Shown here piece after piece: positions 17,471 through 25,903 of a stretch of 64,000 bases of DNA; the first letter of the stretch is position 1; each line of letters opens with the position of its first letter. Source of the stretch: VXNE01 sp965116625. Its GTDB lineage: Bacteria > Pseudomonadota > Gammaproteobacteria > Pseudomonadales > Azotimanducaceae. A model generated the notes under the pieces. It was not told the DNA's origin. It made no database searches and was given only the letters and a program-made list of their open reading frames with translations. The DNA lies in the NCBI GenBank assembly GCA_965116625.1, contig OZ220717.1:1612001-1676000 (forward strand). The letters are read 5' to 3'. The translations under genes and the position numbers were made by a program.

Positions 17471-18624
17471 CGACTGGCAAGCCTTGCCAGGCGCTCAAGC
17501 GTCGGTGCGAACCGTTCGCCGATGCGGATATAGCCCGCCGCGTTCGGATGCAGGTCGTCCGGCAGATCGTCGGCGTCTTCGGGCCCGAACAGCGTGAGTC
17601 CGTCGAGGTAGTAGAGGTTCCCGTCGCCCGATCCTCGTCGCGTATCGACCACTTCGGCGATGATCTCGCGGACCCGCCGCAGCGACATGCAGCCGTTCTT
17701 GATCTCGTCATGGCCCTTGATGGTGTCGAATCTGCCGGTCGACGCATGGCGCATCATCGGCCCGGGGCGTGATTCGGCGCCGGGGCAGAAGATGGGTGAG
17801 ATCGCGATGATGGGCGTCTCTGGCTTGCCTTCTCGGACCGTATCGAGGAAGCCGTGCAGCGCAGGCCGGAAGACCCGTTCCCGCATCGAATCCATGTTGA
17901 CGATGTTGATGCCGGTCTTGATGCTGACGATGTCGGCGTCCGCGTCCCGGATGGTGCGGGCGACGAACGGGTCCAGGTGGCATTGACCGGAGAGTCCGAG
18001 GTTCTGCATTGCGACGTTCGCCCGGCGCGCCGCCACCGCGGGCCAGATGTACGCGGGTTCCTCGGCCTCCCCGCACTGGCTGATGGAACTGCCGTAGTGG
18101 ATCCACCTGGCGCGGCCATCGGCGGTCATTGGCGCCAGCCTTGCTCCATCGTCGAGCCAGAGCGTCCGTAGCTCGATGGAGGCGTTGTGCGGTAGCCACA
18201 ACTCGCAGTCGTTGAATCCGCCATCAAGCTCTCGGAACCATACGGTGTCCGGTTCACCGGGAACGAACTCAAAATCTCCCGGCGTCCGCGAACTGAGGAT
18301 GATGTCGTTGCCGAGATTCGATTCCGCGGAATGGATCCGGCCACCCGTCTCCAGGTTGAAGGTGACGGGCCTTCGCGGTCGGTCGGTCGTGTGCCTCGTT
18401 GTTGCCAGGAACGATAGCCCCAGTGGCCTCGTGTCGGTGCTGAATTGCAGCCGCACCCCGGAAGCCATGCGCGCCACCACGTCCACCGGTGCCGGCAGCT
18501 GCGGGCGCGTCCAGTCCGGAAGGCGCCGGGGAGATATGCCTTCCTCGCCGACATCGAAATCCATGGCGCCGTACGCGCGCACGACATCCCCCAGCAGTTG
18601 ACTCATGGCCAGCGTCTGCGTCAT
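17467..18624 (-). CDS. SGNH/GDSL-type hydrolase with N-terminal beta domain
   Basis: The 385-residue protein has an N-terminal beta-sandwich-like region (about 1-165) and a C-terminal SGNH hydrolase domain. The nucleophile block reads HYGSSISQC, so the usual GDS is GSS with S180 as the likely nucleophile. The catalytic Asp/His pair is in PDDLHPN (D356, H359). LGLSGQCHLD supplies the block II glycine, and IKTGINIVN replaces the usual GxND. Such proteins are esterases acting on acyl or acetyl groups; the substrate is unknown. No signal peptide is visible. The ATG at 18624 is the first methionine after frame-only sequence. The downstream peptide-binding gene is translationally coupled. Confidence 0.72.
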   Translation of the reverse strand: MTQTLAMSQLLGDVVRAYGAMDFDVGEEGISPRRLPDWTRPQLPAPVDVVARMASGVRLQFSTDTRPLGLSFLATTRHTTDRPRRPVTFNLETGGRIHSAESNLGNDIILSSRTPGDFEFVPGEPDTVWFRELDGGFNDCELWLPHNASIELRTLWLDDGARLAPMTADGRARWIHYGSSISQCGEAEEPAYIWPAVAARRANVAMQNLGLSGQCHLDPFVARTIRDADADIVSIKTGINIVNMDSMRERVFRPALHGFLDTVREGKPETPIIAISPIFCPGAESRPGPMMRHASTGRFDTIKGHDEIKNGCMSLRRVREIIAEVVDTRRGSGDGNLYYLDGLTLFGPEDADDLPDDLHPNAAGYIRIGERFAPTLERLARLASR

Positions 18625-18707
18625 GGCTGGTTGCGGTCGGCGTTTCGGGTCATGGGGTCCTTGAAGGGGGCGATGGGCCGATTCGAGTATACGGGAGCCC
18701 GTGACCC

Positions 18708-19211
18708 CTACACGGAGATGTTCGTAACGGGAGTGACAGTGTGCGCTACCAGGCGGTTCCGGCAGAAGTGGAAGTCGGCACGAATACACTCGCCCTGGAG
18801 TATCTTCGGCAGCCAGATACGGTCGTTGTCCCACATCTCGTCGTATGGAATTTCGTCGACGCGGCACCAGAAGGGGTCGGCTTCCGCCGTGCGTGCGGGA
18901 GCGCCGTGAAATTCCGAGGAAACGAAGGCGAATCCCTCCATGGCCAAGCCCTGTGCGGGGTCGTCGTAGCGCAGTAGCGCGCGAAGCTCGAGCCCCCGGA
19001 CCTGGACGCCCACCTCTTCGGCGACCTCGCGAATCGCAGCCGCCTCGACCGACTCGCCTGCCTCCACCCGGCCTCCCGGCGCATTGACTTTCCCTGCTCC
19101 GTGACCGCGCAACTTGCGTATCAGGAGCACCGAGTCGCCGTGCAGGAGGTATACCAGCGTGGCGCGCTCCCCGGGTTGCCAGCCGCGGGGGATGCACGGG
19201 TCGCGGGACAC
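18708..19211 (-). CDS. Nudix hydrolase, MTH1/MutT-like
   Basis: The 167-residue enzyme contains a complete Nudix box, GRVEAGE followed seven residues later by REVAEEVGV (about residues 47-69), needed to bind magnesium and cleave nucleoside diphosphate linkages. The C-terminal pattern MWDNDRIWLPKIL followed by an acidic GE resembles 8-oxo-dGTP diphosphatase NUDT1/MTH1. The GTG at 19211 is the only plausible start after the epimerase stop at 19241; no good ribosome binding site is present, so coupling to the upstream gene is likely. The long in-frame upstream extension overlaps the epimerase and is not coding. Confidence 0.78.
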   Translation of the reverse strand: MSRDPCIPRGWQPGERATLVYLLHGDSVLLIRKLRGHGAGKVNAPGGRVEAGESVEAAAIREVAEEVGVQVRGLELRALLRYDDPAQGLAMEGFAFVSSEFHGAPARTAEADPFWCRVDEIPYDEMWDNDRIWLPKILQGECIRADFHFCRNRLVAHTVTPVTNISV

Positions 19212-19240
19212 GGTTTCGCCGGACGGCTCGATTCGAGGCG

Positions 19241-20308
19241 CTATGCCCTCTTCAGGGAGAATCCGGGACGCAGGACCGGCTCGACTCCGCCCACGCCGAT
19301 CAGCGACTCCGCCATGTCCCGGAGCGAGTCGTCGAGGTCGCGGTAGTCGATGTCGAACAGCGCCCTTGTCCGGTCGTTGCGCAGGTCGGTGCCGAAATAG
19401 ACGGCCCGGCGCTCTCTTCTCCGCGCCAGGCCCGCCTCGTCCAGGTCTTCCGCAAGGTCGGGCGTCGCGTAGCCGAGTTCGGGCAGCAGCCGGTCGATGC
19501 GCGCGCACACATCTTCAATATCGATGCGCTCGGCGTTGTAGGCGATGTAGCGATCGCCGGTGCCGACCATGACGCTTTCGAGGATGGCGACCTGAACTGC
19601 CGCGGTGTCGCGAACATCGACCGTGTGCCAGGGCCTGTAACCATGAACAGCCGGGTTGCATTCTCCCAGCAGCATCCGCTTCATCAGGCCCTGCCAGGGA
19701 CCTCTGTCGCTCTGGTGCGCCGACTGTATCGGCCCGACATTGTCCGCGGGACAGCAGGTGATCGAATCCCACATGCCGCTCAGTTCCGCCGCGTCGGCGA
19801 ACGTGTGCTCCGCCTGCTGCTTGCTCTGCGAGTAGCCGGAGAGCCTCGGGTCTCCCTGGTCCGGATAGCGGTCTTCGTAGATCACGGGCCGTTTGACCAT
19901 TTCATCGAAGTTCCTCTCGGAAACCACTGCGGCGATGCTGGAGGTGACGACCACCCGGGTGACGGAATCCGATTCGTTCACGCTCTTGATGATGTGGCCG
20001 CAGACCGTCTTGATGTACTCCGCGTTGCCGTAGTCGTTGACGTGAGAAACGTGGGCGACGCCATGGCATCCCTTGAAGATCTCATCGAAACACCCGGGAT
20101 TGTTCAGGTCTGCCGAGTGCAGGGTCAGCCGGCCTGAGACATACCCGGGCATGGCCTTCAGGAAACCCGTTTTTGTCGCATCGTTCTCGTCGCGCACGCA
20201 GGCGCGCACGCGGTAACCTCGGTCCAGCAGGCTTCTGACTACCCAGCCGCCGATGAATCCGGCGGCGCCGGTGACGGCCACGGTGCCACCCCTGGGAACA
20301 GGTGCCAT
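19241..20308 (-). CDS. NAD(P)-dependent epimerase/reductase, extended SDR
   Basis: The 355-residue protein has the extended-SDR cofactor motif TGAAGFIG (13-20), a serine in VTSSIAAVV, and YSQSK (Y159, K163). The ACVRD motif after the second strand suggests NADPH use, as in dihydroflavonol 4-reductase/cinnamoyl-CoA reductase-like enzymes. The substrate cannot be inferred. The ATG at 20308 has AGAGAGG upstream; a TTG at 20314 would add two residues. The Nudix gene follows after 29 bp in the same direction. Confidence 0.82.
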   Translation of the reverse strand: MAPVPRGGTVAVTGAAGFIGGWVVRSLLDRGYRVRACVRDENDATKTGFLKAMPGYVSGRLTLHSADLNNPGCFDEIFKGCHGVAHVSHVNDYGNAEYIKTVCGHIIKSVNESDSVTRVVVTSSIAAVVSERNFDEMVKRPVIYEDRYPDQGDPRLSGYSQSKQQAEHTFADAAELSGMWDSITCCPADNVGPIQSAHQSDRGPWQGLMKRMLLGECNPAVHGYRPWHTVDVRDTAAVQVAILESVMVGTGDRYIAYNAERIDIEDVCARIDRLLPELGYATPDLAEDLDEAGLARRRERRAVYFGTDLRNDRTRALFDIDYRDLDDSLRDMAESLIGVGGVEPVLRPGFSLKRA

Positions 20309-20418
20309 GCTCAATCCTCTCTGCTTGTCCTGTTGGAGCAGGGCCGGACAAGACGCGCCGACCCCTTTGAGTCCAGGCAGCTTAGCACGGCGAACCTGGC
20401 GCGGAGCCGAAGACGACC

Positions 20419-22155
20419 TCAGCCCGTGAACCAGGCGATGGTCGTCCAGCAGATCGCCGCGAGGACGGCGGCGACGGAGGCTTGGGGTATCTGTGTCTTG
20501 ACGTGGTCCATGAGGTCACAGCCCGTGCACACCGAACTCAGCACCGTCGTGTCGGAGATCGGAGAGCACTGGTCGCCGTACACGCTGCCGTCCATGACGG
20601 CGGCAAAGCAAAGCGTCATGAAGAGCTCCGGGTGGGAGATCTCCTGGCCGGTGGCGATGGCCCAGGCGAGCGGCATCGCGAGCGGGAAAGCCACGGCATA
20701 GGTCCCCCAGCTCGTGCCGGTGGAAAACGCAATGACCATGGTCATTACCTGGAGCAGCACCGGCAGCAGGAACCACGGAATGCTCTGGCCCAGCAGTTCC
20801 ACCAGGTAGATGCCACCGCCAGTCTCCTGGCTGATGCCGCCGATGGTGATGGCGAGCAGGAGTATGACCGAACCGAGGACGACGCCCTTGAGCCCGTCGT
20901 GGACCCCGGAGACGAGTGCGGTAAGCGACATCCCTTTCGCCAGGGCCATCCCGGCGGCGAGCAGGAGTGCTGCCCCGAAGGCCCATTGCACGTTGGGCGA
21001 GTCGTAGATGAGGAAAGTGACGATGGCGATGCCGATGAGCGTGAACAGGGGCAGGAAGAACTCGAGCACGTGCGGCGAGTAGCCCTCCGGGATGTTGCTG
21101 GCCTGCAGTTCCCTTGCGCTCAGGGGCTCTGCGCCCTCGGCGTCCAGCGCCCCGGTAGTGCGCGAACGCTCCATCGCCGCGGCCATGCGCTTGCCGAGGA
21201 AAGGCGGCTTTTCGATGCTCAGCAGGAAGGTGCCGATCACGGCGAAGATGGCGTAGAAGCAGAACGGAACGCTCTCGAAGAAAAAGGCGATACGGTCCGC
21301 TTCGGTGGCGAGAAAACTGACCCCGCCGACGAAGATGAACGCCTGCACGTAGCCGGGCCAGGCGTTGAACGCGAGCTGCGAGGCGATGGGTGACGCGGTG
21401 GAGTCGACGATGTAGGCCAGTTCCTCGTGGCTGATGCGCTCCTTGTCGGCGATGGGCTTCACCGTGGTACCGACCAGCACCGTGCTCACCGTCCCGCCCT
21501 GGAAAAAGATGACGCCGAGGAACCACGCAACGAGCTTCGCGGTGCGCGGACCCCGGACGAAACGGACGGTGATGAACTCCGCGAAAGCCTGTGCCGCGCC
21601 GGTGCGTGACCAGATTCCCATGAGACCGCCCAGCAGCCACAGGTAGAGGAGTAACAGCGCCGCAGACTTGGTCGTGGCCAGAGACGGGATCAACACTTCT
21701 CCGGTCAGGTCATAGAGGCGCAGGATAAGTGCTCCCGAGGCGATGCCACCCAGCAGCGACGACACGGGCTCCCGGGTCAGCCAACATAACATTACCGCCA
21801 CGAGCGGCGGCAACAGCGACCAGAATCCCCAGTGTGCCTTTGCGATGCGCTGGTAGTAGACGGTCTGCGGCTGCCCGTCGCGCATCTCCTGCATTGCGAC
21901 GAACTCTTCCCTGGTCGGGGGTGCTTCGCCGGAGGTGTGGACGCGTTCAGGGTCGAGGTCCGACTGGCCGGCGGAAACGGCGTAGAAGTAGGTAGGCTCG
22001 CCTTCGTAGAGGTAGTAGAGCGCGCCGGTATCGTCCGTATGCGCGTCTATGGAGATTTCCTCCACGGTCCAGGTGGGGGAGACGTACAGCCCGACCAACC
22101 ACGACGCGATCATCGCGACCGCGAAGACGGCGAATTTCTGCATGCCTGCGGTCAT
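20419..22155 (-). CDS. NhaC-family Na+/H+ antiporter
   Basis: The 578-residue protein has about 12 hydrophobic segments and features of the NhaC/TC 2.A.35 family, including FFQGGTVSTVLVGTTVKPI, STASPIASQLAFNAWPGY, AFSTGTSWGTYAVAFPLAMP and MDGSVYGDQCSPISDTTVLS. A periplasmic insertion of about 100 residues follows the first helix. It would exchange sodium (or an organic counter-ion, as in malate/lactate antiporters of the family) for protons at the inner membrane. The ATG at 22155 has GGAG ten bases upstream; a second ATG lies four codons downstream. It follows the PotB-like permease by 58 bp. Confidence 0.88.
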   Translation of the reverse strand: MTAGMQKFAVFAVAMIASWLVGLYVSPTWTVEEISIDAHTDDTGALYYLYEGEPTYFYAVSAGQSDLDPERVHTSGEAPPTREEFVAMQEMRDGQPQTVYYQRIAKAHWGFWSLLPPLVAVMLCWLTREPVSSLLGGIASGALILRLYDLTGEVLIPSLATTKSAALLLLYLWLLGGLMGIWSRTGAAQAFAEFITVRFVRGPRTAKLVAWFLGVIFFQGGTVSTVLVGTTVKPIADKERISHEELAYIVDSTASPIASQLAFNAWPGYVQAFIFVGGVSFLATEADRIAFFFESVPFCFYAIFAVIGTFLLSIEKPPFLGKRMAAAMERSRTTGALDAEGAEPLSARELQASNIPEGYSPHVLEFFLPLFTLIGIAIVTFLIYDSPNVQWAFGAALLLAAGMALAKGMSLTALVSGVHDGLKGVVLGSVILLLAITIGGISQETGGGIYLVELLGQSIPWFLLPVLLQVMTMVIAFSTGTSWGTYAVAFPLAMPLAWAIATGQEISHPELFMTLCFAAVMDGSVYGDQCSPISDTTVLSSVCTGCDLMDHVKTQIPQASVAAVLAAICWTTIAWFTG

Positions 22156-22213
22156 AAGGGTGTAACTCCTTCTTCCGGGGATTTTCGATCGCGGAAAGTC
22201 GCGTTCACGTGGC

Positions 22214-23461
22214 TCAACCGAGCCGCATCCGCTCGACACCCACCAGTCGATCATAGAGGAAATAGAGCGCGATCACGCAGACGAGCAGGATTCCGCCGAG
22301 CGCCGCGGCGAGTCCCCAGTTGAGGGACTGCTGCATGTGGTAGGCGATCATGTTGGATATGAGCTGTCCCGTGCGCCCGCCAACGAGGGCCGGCGTGATG
22401 TAGTAGCCGATGGCGAGGATGAATACGAGCAGCGATCCCGCGCTGACCCCGGGAAGCGTCTGGGGCCAGTAGACCCGCACGAACGCCTGCGGGAAGCTCG
22501 CGCCCAGGGCCTCTGCGGCACGCATGTACTGGGGCGGTATCGTGCGCATGATCGAATACAGCGGCAGCACCATGAACGGCAACAGCACGTGGGTCATTGC
22601 CACCACCGTGCCGGTCATGTTGTAGATCATCGAGAGACGTGCGCCGTCGCCGATCAACCCGATCGCCACCAGGATGTCGTTCACCACTCCCTGGGACTGC
22701 AGCAGGACGATCCAGGACGTGGTGCGCACTAGAAGGGATGTCCAGAACGGCACCAGCACGAGCAGCAGCAGCAGGTGCGCCCGCCCGGGCGGCGCCTGCG
22801 CGATGAGGTACGCGATGGGATAGCCGAGCACCAGGCACAGCGCGGTGATGCCGAGGCTGATGATGAGCGTGCGGGTCAGCAGCGGGACGTAGATGCGCAG
22901 TTCAGGCGGTTGCGGAACGATCTCGCCTTCGATGCCGCGGTCGAGGTCCAGGGCGTGCAGGTAGTGTCTCGGCGTATATCGCTCGCCGGCGCGGCGAATG
23001 GCGAGCCAGGTCGTGATCTCGCTCCAGGCATCATCGAGACCGACCATCAGGTCGCGGCACGGCGTTCCCCCTTTGACTGCGGGTGGACCGGTCCGTAAGC
23101 AGGCGTCGCCGGAAGATTCGGCCAGGTTCTCCAGCCTGCGGGCGCTTCGCGTGATGACGCTACGCAGCCCTCCCTGGACCCGGTTGATGCGGGTTGCCAC
23201 CCGTCCCAGCGCACGGGTTTCCCGCGCAGCCACGAACTCGTGGGCGGCGGCATGGAACACGGGTTCGCCAGGCGTCTCACGTCCGTCCCAGTCGGCCAGC
23301 GCGCGGATCGTTTCGGGGATCGCGTCCGCGACCACGGGTTCCTGGACGCTGCGCATCAGCATCGCACCGAGAGGAGCGATGAACGTCACGCCGATGAAGG
23401 CGAGCAGCGGAAGGACCAGCGCCCAGGCCCGCAATCCGGCGTCGTTTCGGCTGATGCGCAT
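22214..23461 (-). CDS. PotB/PotH-type ABC permease, orphan
   Basis: The 415-residue protein has one N-terminal helix, then an insertion of about 150 residues, then five helices including the binding-protein-dependent transport fold. The EAA-like coupling loop is AEALGASFPQAFVRVYWPQTLPG. LVPFWTSLLVRT and NDILVAIGLI resemble spermidine/putrescine and related PotB permeases. No ATPase, second permease or binding protein is adjacent. Neighbours are an NhaC antiporter and a Uma2 gene. The ATG at 23461 directly follows a GTG that could also serve; no strong ribosome binding site is seen. Confidence 0.85.
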   Translation of the reverse strand: MRISRNDAGLRAWALVLPLLAFIGVTFIAPLGAMLMRSVQEPVVADAIPETIRALADWDGRETPGEPVFHAAAHEFVAARETRALGRVATRINRVQGGLRSVITRSARRLENLAESSGDACLRTGPPAVKGGTPCRDLMVGLDDAWSEITTWLAIRRAGERYTPRHYLHALDLDRGIEGEIVPQPPELRIYVPLLTRTLIISLGITALCLVLGYPIAYLIAQAPPGRAHLLLLLVLVPFWTSLLVRTTSWIVLLQSQGVVNDILVAIGLIGDGARLSMIYNMTGTVVAMTHVLLPFMVLPLYSIMRTIPPQYMRAAEALGASFPQAFVRVYWPQTLPGVSAGSLLVFILAIGYYITPALVGGRTGQLISNMIAYHMQQSLNWGLAAALGGILLVCVIALYFLYDRLVGVERMRLG

Positions 23462-23506
23462 CACTTGACTGCGAGCTACGCCACGGCGTGGTCGGCGACT
23501 CCCCGG

Positions 23507-24184
23507 CTACCGCCCGAGCTGCGCCTCCAGTTCGGCGATGCGTGCCTCGGCGGCCATTCGGGCAGCGTTCGCCTCCGTGAGCGCCTTGGTCGCCTCGGCA
23601 AGGTTGTTGTGAAGATACTTTCCGGTCCCTGGTTCGCGAAATCGGATCACTTCGTTTTCAACGCACAGGTCGAGACCGAGGACGCGGCTTCGAATCGTTC
23701 GGACGCCGTTCTCCGCGAGCGCCGGTAGCGGGCGATAGAGGCCATCCCGGAGGCTCAGCCCTTGCAGCGCGGGATCGAAATACTCGTCTTTCGGGTCGAA
23801 CAGCCAGTATTCCCGCACGCCCAGGTCGGCGTACAGGCTGCGCTTGCGCCCGAGGTCCTCGGCCCAGGTGTTTTTGGACGCCACCTCAAGGACGAAGTCA
23901 GGTGCTTTTGGCTCCTCCCAGAGCTTGTAGACCATGCGTTTGTGCTTGGCCGCGCCGAACACGATGAAGACATCCGGCGCCACCGATTGGCGTGGGTTCC
24001 CCTCCTCGTAATAGATGAGCAGGTCGGACGATACGTAGACGTCCGGTCGGTCGAGATAGTGCAAGTCCAGCGCGCCGAACGCGTCAAGGATCGCCCGAAG
24101 TTGCCAGTCGTTCTCAGCCAATGGCAGACCGTCGGAACTCGGATACATCGGGTCTTCCACCGGAAGCACAGGGGCTGTCTTCAT
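23507..24184 (-). CDS. Uma2 family (DUF820) protein
   Basis: The 225-residue protein has the PD-(D/E)XK-like core of Uma2/DUF820: SVAPDVFIVFG, then PDFVLEVASKNTWAEDLGRKRSLYADLGVREYWLFDP. The D, E-x-K and Tyr-Trp elements are all present. A C-terminal coiled tail (LAEATKALTEANAARMAAEARIAELEAQL, split here only as description) is common in the family. Members occur in many copies in cyanobacteria and some proteobacteria, and their function is unclear; nuclease activity has been proposed. The ATG at 24184 fits the family start. Confidence 0.85.
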   Translation of the reverse strand: MKTAPVLPVEDPMYPSSDGLPLAENDWQLRAILDAFGALDLHYLDRPDVYVSSDLLIYYEEGNPRQSVAPDVFIVFGAAKHKRMVYKLWEEPKAPDFVLEVASKNTWAEDLGRKRSLYADLGVREYWLFDPKDEYFDPALQGLSLRDGLYRPLPALAENGVRTIRSRVLGLDLCVENEVIRFREPGTGKYLHNNLAEATKALTEANAARMAAEARIAELEAQLGR

Positions 24185-24406
24185 CGGTAAGCGGCCTTTC
24201 GGATTTCGCCAACGAAAATAGCATGGCGCCTGTTACGCGTCCAAACTGCCCTTACGCAGCTTGAATGCCCGCTTGCGCACGTTCAATCGGCGTAGTCCGC
24301 AATCGGTGTAGGATGGTCGCCCGACCGTCGGCAAGAGCGCTGGCGCTGCTGTCGTACCAGCGGGCCTCCCCTCACAATGTTCCACGGCTGTCCCATCTGT
24401 GTTCCA

Positions 24407-25837
24407 ATGCCGCGTCGAGGGCGAACGGCGGAGATTCGCATCAAGTTCCACATCAAGACCCACGGCTGCCAGATGAACGTCTACGACTCGTCGCGGATGG
24501 CCGACCTGCTGTGCGACAGCCACGGCGGGGAGGCGGTGGAGGATCCGGGCGAGGCCGACTTGCTGCTGCTGAATACGTGCTCGATCCGGGAGAAGGCGCA
24601 GGAAAAGGTCTTTCACCAGCTTGGCCGCTGGAAACAGCTCAAGGCCCGGCGGCCGCATGTACTGATCGGCGTCGGCGGTTGCGTCGCGAGCCAGGAAGGC
24701 GATGCGATCAGCGAGCGGGCGCCGTATGTGGACCTGGTGTTCGGGCCGCAGACGCTGCACCGGCTGCCGGAACTCCTCGACGCTGCCGAACGCACGAAGC
24801 GCACGGTCGTCGACATCAGTTTCCCCGAGATCGAGAAGTTCGATCGCCTGCCGGAACCGCGCGCGGATGGCCCGACCGCCTTCGTGTCCGTGATGGAAGG
24901 ATGCAGCAAGTACTGCACCTTCTGTGTCGTCCCATATACCCGCGGCGAGGAAGTGAGCCGCCCCGTCCAGGACGTCATGGCCGAGGTCATCGCGCTGAGT
25001 CGCCAGGGCGTGCGCGAGATCAACTTCCTCGGCCAGAATGTCAACGCGTACCGCGGCCCGATCGGAGGCGGTACGGCCGACCTGGGGGAACTCATTCTCT
25101 ACGTCTCGGAGATTGACGGCATCGACCGCATCCGGTTCACCACCTCGCACCCGGTGGAATTCGGCGACACGCTGATCGAGGCCTACCGGGACATTCCGGA
25201 ACTCGTCAGCCATTTGCACCTGCCGATCCAGGCCGGATCGGACCGGGTGCTCGCGTTGATGAAACGCGGCCACACGGTGCTCGAATACAAGCAGAAGATT
25301 CGCCGCCTGCGGGAAGCGCGCCCAGGCATCGCCCTGTCGTCGGATTTCATCGTCGGGTTTCCGGGTGAGACCGCACGGGATTTCGATCGGACGCTCGCCT
25401 TGGTCGAGGATCTCAACTTCGACATCTCGTTCAGCTTCATCTACAGCCTGCGTCCGGGAACGCCCGCGGCGGGCCTCCCCGACGAAACGCCGGCGAGCGT
25501 CAAGCAGCATCGCCTGGCGATTCTCCAGGACCTGCTGCGCCGCCAGGCGCAGGCGCATGCCGGGGCTATGGTCGGGAGCGTGCAGCGAGTACTGGTGACC
25601 GGCTACTCGAAGCGCGACCCCGGTCAGCTCCAGGGCCGCACGGAGAACAACCGGGTGGTGAACTTCCGGGCTGGCGATGCACTGATCGGGGAGTTCGCGG
25701 ACGTGCGGGTGGACGAGGCGCTCCCGAACTCGCTTCGCGGGAAGCTCGCCGGCGCGTCCGAAGATGCCCGCCCCGGTCTCGGGGCACTTCGATCAAGAGA
25801 CACCACGAACAGGATAGACGCCCTGCAAATCCGCTGA
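24407..25837 (+). CDS. miaB: tRNA-2-methylthio-N6-dimethylallyladenosine synthase
   Basis: The 476-residue enzyme is a radical-SAM methylthiotransferase that modifies A37 of tRNAs reading UNN codons. The N-terminal UPF0004 domain has the auxiliary cluster cysteines C21 (THGCQMN), C58 (NTCSIRE) and C92 (GGCVAS). The radical-SAM motif is CSKYCTFC (C166, C170, C173). A TRAM domain is at the C-terminus (GRTENNRVVNF). The ATG at 24407 lacks a clear ribosome binding site; the true start may be slightly downstream, since most MiaB proteins begin close to KFHIKTHGC. It heads the miaB-phoH-ybeY-lnt block but is cut off from phoH by an opposite-strand gene. Confidence 0.93.
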   Translation: MPRRGRTAEIRIKFHIKTHGCQMNVYDSSRMADLLCDSHGGEAVEDPGEADLLLLNTCSIREKAQEKVFHQLGRWKQLKARRPHVLIGVGGCVASQEGDAISERAPYVDLVFGPQTLHRLPELLDAAERTKRTVVDISFPEIEKFDRLPEPRADGPTAFVSVMEGCSKYCTFCVVPYTRGEEVSRPVQDVMAEVIALSRQGVREINFLGQNVNAYRGPIGGGTADLGELILYVSEIDGIDRIRFTTSHPVEFGDTLIEAYRDIPELVSHLHLPIQAGSDRVLALMKRGHTVLEYKQKIRRLREARPGIALSSDFIVGFPGETARDFDRTLALVEDLNFDISFSFIYSLRPGTPAAGLPDETPASVKQHRLAILQDLLRRQAQAHAGAMVGSVQRVLVTGYSKRDPGQLQGRTENNRVVNFRAGDALIGEFADVRVDEALPNSLRGKLAGASEDARPGLGALRSRDTTNRIDALQIR

Positions 25838-25903
25838 CGCGAACAACGACCCCGTTTGCTATTTCGGGCATGGGGTTCGACGAACTGACGAGTCCCTGCG
25901 CGT

